From assembly GCA_963746315.1 (NCBI GenBank), contig CAVVAR010000001.1:186001-250000 (forward strand): a DNA stretch of 64,000 nt, in the 5' to 3' direction. Positions within the stretch are counted from its first letter, which is position 1. Every line of letters begins with the position of its first letter. A model generated the notes under the pieces. The model saw nothing but the letters and a program-made list of their open reading frames with translations. It did no database searches and had not been told where the DNA came from. This document shows, in pieces, positions 1-8,137 of the stretch. This DNA is from Ga0077555 sp963746315. GTDB taxonomy: Bacteria; Pseudomonadota; Alphaproteobacteria; Rhizobiales; Hyphomicrobiaceae. A program made the position numbers and the translations under genes.

Positions 1-957
1 GCCGCGGCCCGCGAGCAGCATGCCGATGGCGGCGTCGGGATAGCCGCGCAGATCGTGCAGGAGGCCCGGGAACAGCACCATCGGCGTGAAGCTCAGCATG
101 CCGAGCACGAAGACGAGCACGAGGCCGATCGAGAAATTCCGGTCGAGCAGCACGCCGAGATCGAGGAACGGGCGCTCGGCGGTCAGGCTGTGGGCGATAA
201 AAACCCAGAAGGCGATCCCGGCAATCAGGGCCTCGATCATGATCTCGGGGCTGTCGAACCAGTCGAGCCGGTGGCCGCGGTCGAGCATCAGCTGGGTGGC
301 GCCGATGGCGAGGCTCAGCGCGATGAATCCGGTCCAATCGAAAGCGGCGGGCGCGCGCTCGGTGTGGTCGCGGAGCGCGATCCAGACCATCGCGGTGGCG
401 ACGAAGCCCGGTGGCACGACCATGAAAAAGGCGCCGCGCCAGTTGGTGGCCTCGCTGATGATCGAGCCGAGAACCGGTCCGCTGACGGGGCCGATCACGC
501 CGCCGATGCCCCACATCATCATCACGAGGGGGTGCAGGTGGCGGGGGAAGGTCGCCAGCAGGATGGCCTGGCCCATGGGCATGATCGGGGCGCCGAACAG
601 GCCCTGGCCGACGCGGAACAACACCAGCGCCTCGAGGCTCTGTGCGATGCCGCAGAGGAACGAGAAGACCGTGAGGCCGATCACGGCTGTGACCATCACG
701 TTGCGCCAGCCGAAGCGGCGCGCGAGCCAGCCGGTCAGCAGTGTCGCGACGGCGGTGGCGACGAGGTTGAACGTCACCACCCAGGCGATCTGCTCGGGGC
801 TTGCCGCCATCGCGCCCTTGATCTGCGGCAGCACCACGTTGGCGAGCGTGATGGTCATGCCGTTCAGCATGGTGGCGAGTTGCACCATGAGCAGGATCAG
901 CCACTGGCGGGGGCTGATTCCAGCGAAGCCCGAGGCGACGGGCGCGGGTGTGCTCAT
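1..957 (-). CDS. DHA2-family MFS drug exporter (EmrB/QacA-like), 3' end outside window
   Basis: Translating the minus strand from the ATG at 957 gives 319 codons that stay open to the window edge, so the C-terminus is missing. The protein is a hydrophobic inner-membrane permease. An early helix leads into a segment reading QIAWVVTFNLVATAVATLLT, followed by the MFS loop RRFGWRN and the GQGLFGAPIMPMGQAI helix, typical of 14-helix proton/drug antiporters. A later segment LDRGHRLDWFDS matches the equivalent loop in the emrB-like gene at 42714, so the two are paralogues of one subfamily. The start codon overlaps the stop of the upstream dioxygenase gene (ATGA), so the two are co-translated. The substrate is unknown. 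Family assignment is firm. Confidence 0.85.
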   Translation of the reverse strand, partial: MSTPAPVASGFAGISPRQWLILLMVQLATMLNGMTITLANVVLPQIKGAMAASPEQIAWVVTFNLVATAVATLLTGWLARRFGWRNVMVTAVIGLTVFSFLCGIAQSLEALVLFRVGQGLFGAPIMPMGQAILLATFPRHLHPLVMMMWGIGGVIGPVSGPVLGSIISEATNWRGAFFMVVPPGFVATAMVWIALRDHTERAPAAFDWTGFIALSLAIGATQLMLDRGHRLDWFDSPEIMIEALIAGIAFWVFIAHSLTAERPFLDLGVLLDRNFSIGLVLVFVLGMLSFTPMVLFPGLLHDLRGYPDAAIGMLLAGRG

Positions 958-1775
958 CCCGTGGTTGCGGCCTGTCTCGGCCAGCCGAGGGGGAAGTCGG
1001 GGCCTTGGAACGGGGCACCGTCCTCGAAGGTGAGGTGGGGGAACGGTGGCGACGTGCGGCCCTTCCGCTTGGCGAAGCGGGCGTCGTCGCCGACCCAGCG
1101 GAACGACACGGCGCGGCGCCGGCTCGCGGTGTGGTTGGCGGGAGCCCCGTGCAGCGTGCGGAAATCGAACGCCACCGCGTCGCCCGGCTGCATGGCGAAG
1201 CCGACCACCGGCCAGTCCTCGCGCTTGGCCTCCACGTCGGGCACGGCCTCGCTCTCGTCGCCCTGGTAGAGCGATGTGCCGTCGAAGCGCTGCGGGCGGA
1301 AGTCCTTGCCCCACTTGTGCGAGCCGGTCACGTACTCGAGCGCGATCTCGCGCGGGATCGCGTCGAGCGGCACCCAGAAGCTCACCGACTGGCGGCCTTC
1401 GACGAGATAGTACGGCTGGTCCTGGTGCCAGGGTGTCGGCATGGAGTTGCCGGGCTCCTTCACCAGCACGTGCTCGTGGAAGATGCGTGCGGTCCGGGAC
1501 CGCATCAGCAGGGCGGCGGCCTCGGCCATGTCGGTGTCGAGCATCGCGGCACGGTAGGCCGTGAAGCGCTGCCAGTTGCAGTAGTCCTGGAAAAACGGCG
1601 CGGAGCCGTCGGCGGGCTTGTACGACCGGTTTACGTCGCTGGGCGCGGCGATATTGGCCTCGACGTCACGCGCGAGCTCATCGACCCGGTCCGCCAGGAG
1701 GCCTGGGATCAGCACGAAGCCGTCACGGGCGTAGGATGCGACCATCTCGTCGGTCACGAAGCGGCGGGCGGACAT
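954..1775 (-). CDS. Phytanoyl-CoA dioxygenase (PhyH) family protein
   Basis: This 273-residue protein belongs to the non-haem Fe(II)/2-oxoglutarate oxygenases. The metal triad is visible as H117-x-D119 in the motif WHQDQPYY, with a distal H209 in TLHGAPANH; arginines near 219-221 would bind 2-oxoglutarate. The start at 1775 (MSARRF) is preferred over the ATG 42 bases upstream because an AGGAGA ribosome site precedes it and the family N-terminus (TDEMVASYARDGF) begins there. It overlaps the exporter gene by 4 bases, suggesting that hydroxylation of a small molecule and its export are coupled. The substrate cannot be deduced. Expected length for the family is 250-300 residues. Confidence 0.85.
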   Translation of the reverse strand: MSARRFVTDEMVASYARDGFVLIPGLLADRVDELARDVEANIAAPSDVNRSYKPADGSAPFFQDYCNWQRFTAYRAAMLDTDMAEAAALLMRSRTARIFHEHVLVKEPGNSMPTPWHQDQPYYLVEGRQSVSFWVPLDAIPREIALEYVTGSHKWGKDFRPQRFDGTSLYQGDESEAVPDVEAKREDWPVVGFAMQPGDAVAFDFRTLHGAPANHTASRRRAVSFRWVGDDARFAKRKGRTSPPFPHLTFEDGAPFQGPDFPLGWPRQAATTG

Positions 1776-2317
1776 CGGCGGGGCTCTCTCCTGGGTGGGA
1801 TGCCAGCATATCATCATGCAGGCGGAGGCGAGGCAATCGCCGGGGCAGTTTCGTGCTCGTGCGTTTCATTCAGTGTTGATGCAACCCATTGAAGCCAACA
1901 GGATCATCGCGACGCCGAAGGGCGCGGAGCGGGACGACCTCGCTCTTTTGCATTTGGATTGGGATGCGGTCCTCCCGCTCCACCGCGCGTGACGGGAGTG
2001 GGCCCCCTTTACGAACGACCGGCCCGCGAGCCACCGCGCATCCGTTTTCGAACGGCGGCTCCTGCCCCTCGGGGCGTCTCACGACGGCCTTGGGGCTGCG
2101 GCACCTTCGGCGGAGGCTGAGTTCTGCCTAAGTCTGTCCGACGCGCGCCCGTCTCCCGCAGTCTCCCAGCTCGAGCCCGAGTGCCCTCGCGAGACGGACG
2201 CCGGGAGGATACGAGCGGCGTGAGGGGAGGGGGATAACTTTCTGTCCTTGCGCCAAATACGGAGCCCGCGTGCCCCACGCCCGAGGTCCCTGACGGAGCC
2301 GCGCGCCGCGCGAGCGC

Positions 2318-2364
2318 AGATCCGGGATCTTTGCCCGTCTAAGAGGTGGAAAGGCCCCGGATCT
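2318..2364. repeat. Imperfect inverted repeat, AGATCCGGG / CCCGGATCT arms
   Basis: The left arm AGATCCGGGATCTTT pairs with the right arm AAAGGCCCCGGATCT around a purine-rich loop of about 17 bases. It lies in a gene-free spacer and resembles short dispersed intergenic palindromes of GC-rich alphaproteobacteria. No second copy was noticed in the window. Confidence 0.5.
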
Positions 2365-2441
2365 CCGGACGCCTAGCGGCGCCGCAACTGTCATCCCAGT
2401 GCTCGTGCCCATCACCGTGACCCGGGCCTCGTGCCCCACAC

Positions 2442-2472
2442 TGTCATCCCGGTGCTTGTCACCGGGACCCAT
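2442..2472 (+). repeat. 31-bp dispersed palindromic repeat, copy 1
   Basis: The core is CCCGGTG, five bases, CACCGGG, flanked by TGTCAT on the left and GACCCAT on the right. The reverse complement matches 4717-4747 at 29 of 31 positions; both differences fall in the loop. A degenerate half-copy begins at 2389. Confidence 0.8.
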
Positions 2473-2674
2473 TTCTCCGCTTGCTCGGTGCGAGAGGCAA
2501 ACTGTGCCGACCGTCAAATCCCGATCACGAAGCACGCCGCCAATGAAGCCGGGAAATGATCCTTGCCAGCGAATGAACTTGTCCAATTTCGAGATCCGAA
2601 CTGTTCCAGTGTCACAATAGTGGCTTATTAGTTTCTTTCGTCGAATATTGCATTTTAAGTAGGAACCATGGCGT

Positions 2675-3433
2675 ATGTCGAACGGTCATGAAAATTCGAG
2701 AAGGCCAGAAGGAATTGCAAGGCTGCCACGTGTCACAACCGTCGTGGCGCAAGACAACCGAAGCCGTTCGGCGCTCCTCACGACGATCGGCATTGTCACG
2801 ATCGCCGTCGGGCTCGGGATAGCAGGCGCGTTCTTGAGCGGGATAGAGGCGCCGTCACCGAATTCGCGGAGGGCATCCCAGCCCGTTGCTCAGGATTTGG
2901 GGCCTGTCGGAGAGAGTTGTGCCACCCCGGCCCGTCACGTCGCCCCTATGAGCCGAGGGCGCGATCCGTTCAGCCAGACTGAGCTCATGATTTTGGCAGA
3001 AGTCACGGTAACCGAGAATTTCGCACAGCATGTGCGCTGCATCATTACCAATGACCGCCCCCGATTCTGTAGCAGACCCGGGCGTGCCGCACTTGCGGCT
3101 GCAGTGAACGATTACCTGAATACGCGCAGGCTGGCTATTCGACGGCTGCAGCAAATGGGAGCCGCGATCTTGACCAATCCGGCGCACCGGGAAGCAGAAG
3201 CCACGTTTCAGGCACTTGCGCAGCGGCCCGGCGTGCCTCGCATGGCTCCTGTCGCTCCTTCACTGGACGCAGTGCAAGAGGTCGATCCCGGTGTCATTCT
3301 CGACATCCAGAACCTCATTCGCGAGGGTTATGTGACGGCCAGTGACTTTGGTGGGTTCCTCGGCTTTTTTATGCCGGAGGAGTTGGCGCCGCACCTCGAA
3401 GGACTTGAGGTCAGAGAGAAGGCCTGCGGTTGA
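2675..3433 (+). CDS. Hypothetical membrane-anchored protein
   Basis: I do not recognise this 252-residue protein. After a charged N-terminus (residues 1-32) there is one hydrophobic helix at about 33-55 (LLTTIGIVTIAVGLGIAGAF), so it is probably tethered to the inner membrane with its C-terminal 195 residues in the periplasm. That part has four cysteines in the visible fold (near residues 82, 121, 132 and the penultimate position) and a long helical stretch around 135-185. An AGGAA ribosome site lies about 9 bases before the ATG. Codon use is less GC-biased than in the neighbours and the gene sits in an AT-richer islet, consistent with transfer. It could also be a lineage-specific gene. Confidence 0.6.
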   Translation: MSNGHENSRRPEGIARLPRVTTVVAQDNRSRSALLTTIGIVTIAVGLGIAGAFLSGIEAPSPNSRRASQPVAQDLGPVGESCATPARHVAPMSRGRDPFSQTELMILAEVTVTENFAQHVRCIITNDRPRFCSRPGRAALAAAVNDYLNTRRLAIRRLQQMGAAILTNPAHREAEATFQALAQRPGVPRMAPVAPSLDAVQEVDPGVILDIQNLIREGYVTASDFGGFLGFFMPEELAPHLEGLEVREKACG

Positions 3434-3513
3434 GCCGTCACATCTCCTCGCTTCGGAAAGCCCGTTCGCTGCAGATCCATCACGCGGTCGGATGGTAATA
3501 CTCTTCGCGTACG

Positions 3514-3828
3514 TCAGTAGCGGCCAAAAATCGGAAAAAAGTAGAATCGGCCGCTGCAACGAGAGTAGCCACACCCACACGATGCGCAGTCTGGAAAGTT
3601 AGGCCCGTGCAGGAATCTCTGTCGCCGAGCAGCGGGAGTGTTGTATTTCTCCTGCGCCGCCTTGTTATTGGCAAACCACGCTTTGACGCAGGGGTCATCG
3701 GCAACGCGCTGCCGATTTCTGTTATCCACGAAGAGTGTGCGACCGTCGTTGCAATAGAAAATCTCCCCCGCGTGCGATTGCAGTGGAGGGATAAAAAAAC
3801 AGAGACACAGTACCAACGCTTTGCGCAT
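3514..3828 (-). CDS. Small secreted cysteine-rich hypothetical protein
   Basis: The 104-residue product begins with a clear Sec signal peptide (MRKALVLCLCFFIPPLQSHA, cleavage expected after SHA). The mature part starts GEIFYCNDG and ends in a cysteine-containing tail (CASCGCGYSRC). The start at 3828 is chosen over an in-frame ATG 36 bases upstream because AGGAG lies 7 bases before it and the signal peptide begins there. Five cysteines cluster near the C-terminus, suggesting disulphides or metal binding in the periplasm. I know no family for it. An overlapping longer frame (3480-4028, minus) lacks these features. Confidence 0.6.
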   Translation of the reverse strand: MRKALVLCLCFFIPPLQSHAGEIFYCNDGRTLFVDNRNRQRVADDPCVKAWFANNKAAQEKYNTPAARRQRFLHGPNFPDCASCGCGYSRCSGRFYFFPIFGRY

Positions 3829-3990
3829 ACATCGACTCCTGAAAAGCAATGTATCAGCCTCCATTGCGGTGTAAAGCTGAGGCTTGTCCCCTGCTGCTGT
3901 GCCGCCACCCGTCGTGCTGCACCAACCTCACCCCCTCTGCAAATCTGTTCGGCAGGCGTAGGTTCTGCAAGTTGATGGAATTGAAGGCCT

Positions 3991-4599
3991 CTACGGACGA
4001 ATGGGGGCTGGCGCGTCCGCCGATGCACGGCCGGTTTCTGATTCGATTTCTGGTGGAACCTTGAGCCCCTCAGCCACTTCGTTGACTAGCCCTTCTGCCA
4101 AGGCATCGTCGGCAATCGGCGCACTTACTGAGATGAACAGAAACCTGTCGGCATGGAACACAATCGCACAGTGGACGATGGTCATCATGCCTTGCTTGTT
4201 GGGCAGCGTGAGGCTCAACCGGTAGCCAGTGGTCGGCCCAACAGTTGCGCGACGCAGATGTGTGTCGCGCAACTTGCCTCGCAGGAAGAGCGTCAGGTCG
4301 AGAAGCGCTGCGGCATCGTCGGCGCTTGGTAGTACACCTAGCTCGGCGCGCATACCGGTCGGCAGTCGGCCGTAGAGGCCTGTTCCGATTGCGTGGCGAC
4401 CACATCGGTCGAATCGACATTCGAAGCGACTCGCCTGCTGGACGAAGTCCGGCACCGGCTTGACGTCACCAGCACTCTTCCATTTGTCGGGGAAGGTAAT
4501 GAGGAAACCAGTCTGGGGATTGCCAACCATGCGGACGAAATCGCATCCGGCCACCGAGACGGTAACGAACAGCATGACCAAACACAATAAGCGACCCAT
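3991..4599 (-). CDS. Hypothetical lipoprotein
   Basis: This 202-residue protein has a type II signal sequence: MGRLLCLVMLFVTVSVAG followed by the lipobox cysteine C19 (motif VAGC). It is therefore expected to be lipid-anchored in the envelope. The mature domain begins with a segment (TGFLITFPDKWK) typical of small periplasmic domains that bind membranes or peptidoglycan enzymes, but no family is recognised. ATG 4599 is preferred; an in-frame TTG at 4614 is the alternative and both have poorly spaced ribosome sites. It lies in the same lower-GC islet as the two preceding orphan genes. Confidence 0.65.
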   Translation of the reverse strand: MGRLLCLVMLFVTVSVAGCDFVRMVGNPQTGFLITFPDKWKSAGDVKPVPDFVQQASRFECRFDRCGRHAIGTGLYGRLPTGMRAELGVLPSADDAAALLDLTLFLRGKLRDTHLRRATVGPTTGYRLSLTLPNKQGMMTIVHCAIVFHADRFLFISVSAPIADDALAEGLVNEVAEGLKVPPEIESETGRASADAPAPIRP

Positions 4600-4716
4600 G
4601 TCCTGTACCGGCAATGCTCCACATTGGATGCTCTAAGCGAGGAGCAATAAGCATGCCGTTCGAACCTTAATATCCGATATTACATCTATCCCCTGACGGA
4701 AGAAGCTTGCGGCGCG

Positions 4717-4747
4717 ATGGGTCCCGGTGCCGAGCACCGGGATGACA
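4717..4747 (-). repeat. 31-bp dispersed palindromic repeat, copy 2 (inverted)
   Basis: This is the reverse complement of 2442-2472 with two changes in the loop. The stem CCCGGTG/CACCGGG is intact. Together the two copies bracket the 2.2-kb islet of orphan genes in inverted orientation. Confidence 0.8.
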
Positions 4748-4798
4748 CTTGCGAGGGACGGACGGCCAAGCCCCCGGGTCGTCCCCACCACACCCCGC

Positions 4799-6622
4799 CT
4801 ACCTCCCCACCTTCTCCGTCGCTGCCTCAAGCCACGAGCGATCCTCGGGGCCTAGGTGCGGGGCGATCGTGGTGCGGACGCGGGCGTGGTAGGCGTCGAG
4901 CCAGGCCAATTCGTCGGCCGTCATCAGCTTCGGATCGACGAGGCGGCGGTCGATCGGCACCAGGGTCAGCGTCTCGAAGGCCATCATCGGCCGCTCGCCG
5001 CCGGGGATGTCGGCGGGCTCGGCAACAAGCACCAGATTCTCGATGCGAATGCCGTAGGCGCCGGTCTTGTAGTAGCCGGGCTCGTTGGAGATGATCATGC
5101 CCGGCTGCAGCTCGACGTGGCCGCGCTTCGAGATCGACTGCGGGCCTTCGTGCACCGAGAGATAGCTGCCGACGCCGTGGCCGGTGCCGTGGTCGAAGTC
5201 GAGGCCGGCGTCCCAGAGCGCCTTGCGCGCAAACGCGTCGATGTGGGCGCCGGTCGTGGCCTTCGGGAAGCGCAGCCGCGAGATGGCGATCATGCCTTTC
5301 AGCACCAGCGTGAAGCGCTCGCGCATCTCCTGCGTGGGCTTGCCTATGGCGACGGTGCGGGTGACGTCGGTGGTGCCGTCCTGATACTGGGCGCCCGAGT
5401 CGACCAGGAACAGCTCGCCCTTGGCCAGCTTTCGGCTCGTCGCCTCCGTCACGCGATAGTGCACGATGGCGCCGTTCGGGCCGGAGCCGGAGATGGTGTC
5501 GAAGGAGATTTCCTTCAGCGCCTGCGTCTCTGCGCGCATGGCTTCGAGACGTTGCACGGCCTGGATCTCGTCGATGCGGCCGGATGGCGCCTCGCGGTCG
5601 AGCCAGGCGAGGTAGCGGGCCATGGCGACGCCGTCGCGCTCGTGCGCCGCGCGGCTTCCCTTGATCTCGGCGGCGTTTTTCCGGGCCTTGGGCAGGATGC
5701 AGGGGTCGCGGGCGTCGCTGACGAGGGCGTTCTTCACGCCGAGCGTACGGCGGAACCAGTGCGCGGCGGTGCCCTCGTCGAGCTGAACCTTGCGCTTGGC
5801 GTCCTTCAGGGCTTTGACGCGCTCCGCGAGATCGCCCGGCTCCCGGATGCGAGCCAGGCCGGCAAGGTGGGCTTTCGTCTCGGGGCCGAGCTTGCGCTTG
5901 TCGACGAACAGCTCGGGCTTGCCGGCGGCATGGACGATGGCGAAGGCGAGCGGCGTCGGGTTGTGCTTCACGTCCGTGCCGCGGATGTTGAAGACCCAGG
6001 CGATCGAGTCCGGCAGGGTCAGGATCACGGCGTCGCGGCCGTCGGCCTTGAGGCCCTTCTGTAGCTCGGCGATCTTCGTCTCGGCGGTCGTCCCGGCGTA
6101 GTCGATCGGCTGCACGGTGACGGCGCCGAGTGGTGGCGCGGGGCGGTCGGCGCCCCAGAGCTGGTCGACGGGGTTGCGCGTCACGGCCTTCAGCTTGACG
6201 CCGGACTTGGTGAGGGCAGCCTCGAAGGCTTTCACCCAGGCGGTCGGGTGCAGCCAGGGGTCGAACCCGACGACCGCGCCGTCGCCGAGCTTGGCCACCA
6301 GCCATTCGCCAGGACTGGTGTCGGGGATCTGGACGATCTCGAACAGCTTCGCGTCGACCTGCGAGGCCGCCTGTAACGTGTAGCGGCCATCGACGAAGAG
6401 CGTGGCGAAGCGGCGTCCGACGATGGCCATGCCGGCCGAGCCGGTGAAGCCGGTGAGCCACATCAGGCGCTCGGCGGAGGCCGGAACGTACTCGCCCATG
6501 TGCTCGTCGGCGCGCGGGACGACGAAGGCATCGAGGCCGAGATCGGCCAGGCGAGCCTGGAGGCCGCGCGTGCGGCTGGCGCCCTCGAGAGGGTTCGCCG
6601 AGGAGGTGAAATCCTGGAACAT
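4799..6622 (-). CDS. pepP: Xaa-Pro aminopeptidase (M24B, aminopeptidase P family)
   Basis: This cytosolic di-metal peptidase removes the N-terminal residue from peptides with proline in second position. The 607-residue length fits the long three-domain form: two creatinase-like N-domains (about 10-310) and a pita-bread catalytic domain (about 320-560). The metal ligands are visible: D408 and D419 (VDSGAQYQDGTTDV), H482 (GTGHGVG), E514 (NEPGYY) and E528 (GIRIENL). The start at 6622 (MFQDF) matches the usual family N-terminus; an upstream in-frame ATG at 6694 would add 24 unlikely residues. It appears to be a single-gene unit. Confidence 0.93.
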   Translation of the reverse strand: MFQDFTSSANPLEGASRTRGLQARLADLGLDAFVVPRADEHMGEYVPASAERLMWLTGFTGSAGMAIVGRRFATLFVDGRYTLQAASQVDAKLFEIVQIPDTSPGEWLVAKLGDGAVVGFDPWLHPTAWVKAFEAALTKSGVKLKAVTRNPVDQLWGADRPAPPLGAVTVQPIDYAGTTAETKIAELQKGLKADGRDAVILTLPDSIAWVFNIRGTDVKHNPTPLAFAIVHAAGKPELFVDKRKLGPETKAHLAGLARIREPGDLAERVKALKDAKRKVQLDEGTAAHWFRRTLGVKNALVSDARDPCILPKARKNAAEIKGSRAAHERDGVAMARYLAWLDREAPSGRIDEIQAVQRLEAMRAETQALKEISFDTISGSGPNGAIVHYRVTEATSRKLAKGELFLVDSGAQYQDGTTDVTRTVAIGKPTQEMRERFTLVLKGMIAISRLRFPKATTGAHIDAFARKALWDAGLDFDHGTGHGVGSYLSVHEGPQSISKRGHVELQPGMIISNEPGYYKTGAYGIRIENLVLVAEPADIPGGERPMMAFETLTLVPIDRRLVDPKLMTADELAWLDAYHARVRTTIAPHLGPEDRSWLEAATEKVGR

Positions 6623-6896
6623 GAGGATTGTGTAAAGGGTGTGACCGGAATGAGCAATTGGCGGATTGCTGTTGCGCTGCAACATGTTTCCCATATTCGC
6701 AAGGTGATGAAATTGTGACGAAGTTCCTATGCGTCTAGCGCAATGCTGCGCTGCGATAGGACGGCTACCAGTCGGCGATCGGTTCGCTTATCTCTCGTTC
6801 AGCAGGTCGGACCCACAACAGTGGGGCGGCCCGCACCGGCAGCCACCAACGAGCAGCCGGTCAACGGAAACCTCACGCAAGAGTTGAGGGGATATC

Positions 6897-7130
6897 ATGA
6901 GCACCACGACCGCCACTTTCGGGCACCATACGGCGACTGTCGACTCAGCGCCGCGCAAGGGTTTCTTCGAGCGCTTCATCGAGGCACGCATGCGTCAGGG
7001 CAAAACGCGCGTTGGCGCCACCTTCGTGCGCATGTCGGACACGCAACTCGCCGACCTCGGGTTCAATCCGGACCAAGTGCGGCACGTCCGCAAGACGGGC
7101 ACTGTGCCGGACAGCTACTGGACCTACTGA
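6897..7130 (+). CDS. DUF1127-like small protein
   Basis: The 77-residue protein has a basic N-terminal half and a C-terminal segment RMSDTQLADLGFNPDQVRHV. This matches the DUF1127 (YjiS-like) pattern, in which a short Arg-rich helix is followed by L-x-D-x-x-L-x-D-(I/L)-G. Members are small cytosolic proteins; some rhizobial ones affect RNA turnover or phosphate and carbon metabolism, but the role here is unknown. A GAGGGG ribosome site sits 5 bases before the ATG. It stands alone with a hairpin terminator just downstream. Confidence 0.7.
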   Translation: MSTTTATFGHHTATVDSAPRKGFFERFIEARMRQGKTRVGATFVRMSDTQLADLGFNPDQVRHVRKTGTVPDSYWTY

Positions 7131-7158
7131 GGCCAGGGCTAAGTAAGCTCACGCTTTT

Positions 7159-7189
7159 GAAACGGCTGGCGCCCTGCGCCGGCCGTTTC
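7159..7189. terminator. Hairpin between converging genes
   Basis: A perfect 8-bp stem, GAAACGGC with GCCGTTTC, encloses a loop that can extend the stem further. It lies between the converging DUF1127-like gene and prmA and could serve both strands. There is no long T run on the plus side, so strength is uncertain. Confidence 0.5.
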
Positions 7190-7212
7190 GATTCGGGGGC
7201 GTCGAACAGTGG

Positions 7213-8088
7213 CTACGTTCTGACCAGCACCAGCGTCGCCCAGTTGTAAGGCACGCGCTTCTCGGCCAGCCGGAAGCCCGCCAGCGCGTAGGTGGCTGCG
7301 ACCTCGCGCGCCTGCTCGCCGAGAATCCCGGAAAGCACCGCGATGCCGCCCGGCCGAACGGCCCGCGACAGCCTGGGTGCGAGGCGGATCAGGGGGCCAG
7401 CCAGGATATTGGCGAGAACCAGATCGTAGGGCTGCAGATCGCGCAGGCGGGGATGGTCGAGGCCGGGAGCCGTGACCAGCAGGATACGGCCGCGTGCGCC
7501 ATTCAACGCCACGTTTGCGGCCGCGACCTCGACAGCGACTGGATCGATATCGCTTGCGACGATGCGTGCCGACGGCCAGACGCGGGCAGCCGCGATGGCG
7601 AGCAGGCCGGAGCCGCAGCCGAGGTCGAGGATCGTTCGCGGGCGGTAGCGGCGGGCGAGGCGGTCGATCGCCGCGAGGCAGCCTTGCGTCGTCGCGTGGT
7701 GGGCCGTGCCGAAGGCCTCGCCGGCATCGATCTCGATCGCGGACAGGCGCCGCCCGACCGTCGAGCGGTCGTGGCCGCCGTGCACCAGGAAGCGTCCGGA
7801 AGCCACCGGCGGCAGGGCTGCCTGGCTTATGGCGACCCAGTTTTCGTCCGGCACCTGCTCGAGGGTCGGCGGCGAGGCGGCATCGAGCCATGGACCGATG
7901 CGCACCAGAATGCCGGCCAGGTCTGGCTCTTCCGTATAGTAGGCGTCGACGTGCCAGCAGCCGGTCGCAGGGTCGTCGAAGGACGACGTGGCCAATGCCT
8001 CGCTGCCGTCGTCGCCGGGCTCGGCAAGGCGCTCGGCCATCGACCGCGCGGCAAGCGAATCGGCGGCGGTCGCTCTCAGTCGCATCAT
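7213..8088 (-). CDS. prmA: Ribosomal protein L11 methyltransferase
   Basis: PrmA trimethylates ribosomal protein L11 using S-adenosylmethionine. The 291-residue product has the N-terminal substrate-recognition part (about 20-110), then the SAM-binding motif I ILDLGCGSGLLAIAAAR, an acidic motif VASDIDPVAVEVAAANV, and the catalytic motif LVLANILAGPLI (N-I-L-A-x-P-L), which is diagnostic for PrmA. The start is the first of two adjacent ATGs at 8088; the open frame continues upstream but would run back into the preceding gene. It lies 49 bases downstream of the TMEM143-like gene on the same strand, so the two may be co-transcribed. Confidence 0.93.
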   Translation of the reverse strand: MMRLRATAADSLAARSMAERLAEPGDDGSEALATSSFDDPATGCWHVDAYYTEEPDLAGILVRIGPWLDAASPPTLEQVPDENWVAISQAALPPVASGRFLVHGGHDRSTVGRRLSAIEIDAGEAFGTAHHATTQGCLAAIDRLARRYRPRTILDLGCGSGLLAIAAARVWPSARIVASDIDPVAVEVAAANVALNGARGRILLVTAPGLDHPRLRDLQPYDLVLANILAGPLIRLAPRLSRAVRPGGIAVLSGILGEQAREVAATYALAGFRLAEKRVPYNWATLVLVRT

Positions 8089-8137
8089 CGCTCGGTCAGT
8101 CCTCGATATCCGTGCGCCGTCGCGGGTGCGGTGCTCG

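Larger units (their letters stand above)
1776..2674. other. 899-base spacer without a convincing gene; repeat-rich
   Basis: No frame here shows protein-like composition, a ribosome site and a plausible start together; the short open frames (for example 1870-2082 minus) look like chance. The left part (1900-2300) is GC-rich with no recognised element. The right part carries an imperfect inverted repeat (2318-2364), a half-copy of a TGTCATCCC repeat (2389-2411) and a full 31-bp palindromic repeat (2442-2472). From about 2560 the base composition drops to AT-rich, which continues into the next gene and may hold its promoter. Confidence 0.6.

Noticed and set aside
55..1269. 404-codon plus-strand open frame over the exporter and PhyH genes
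   Set aside because: Its translation is low-complexity His/Glu-rich sequence, a mirror of the two real minus-strand genes.
1870..2082. 70-codon minus-strand frame in the spacer
   Set aside because: It has no ribosome site, no recognisable domain and an Arg/Pro-rich composition typical of chance frames in GC-rich DNA.
3480..4028. 182-codon minus-strand frame overlapping the secreted Cys-rich gene
   Set aside because: The 3514-3828 frame has a proper signal peptide and ribosome site; the longer frame has neither.
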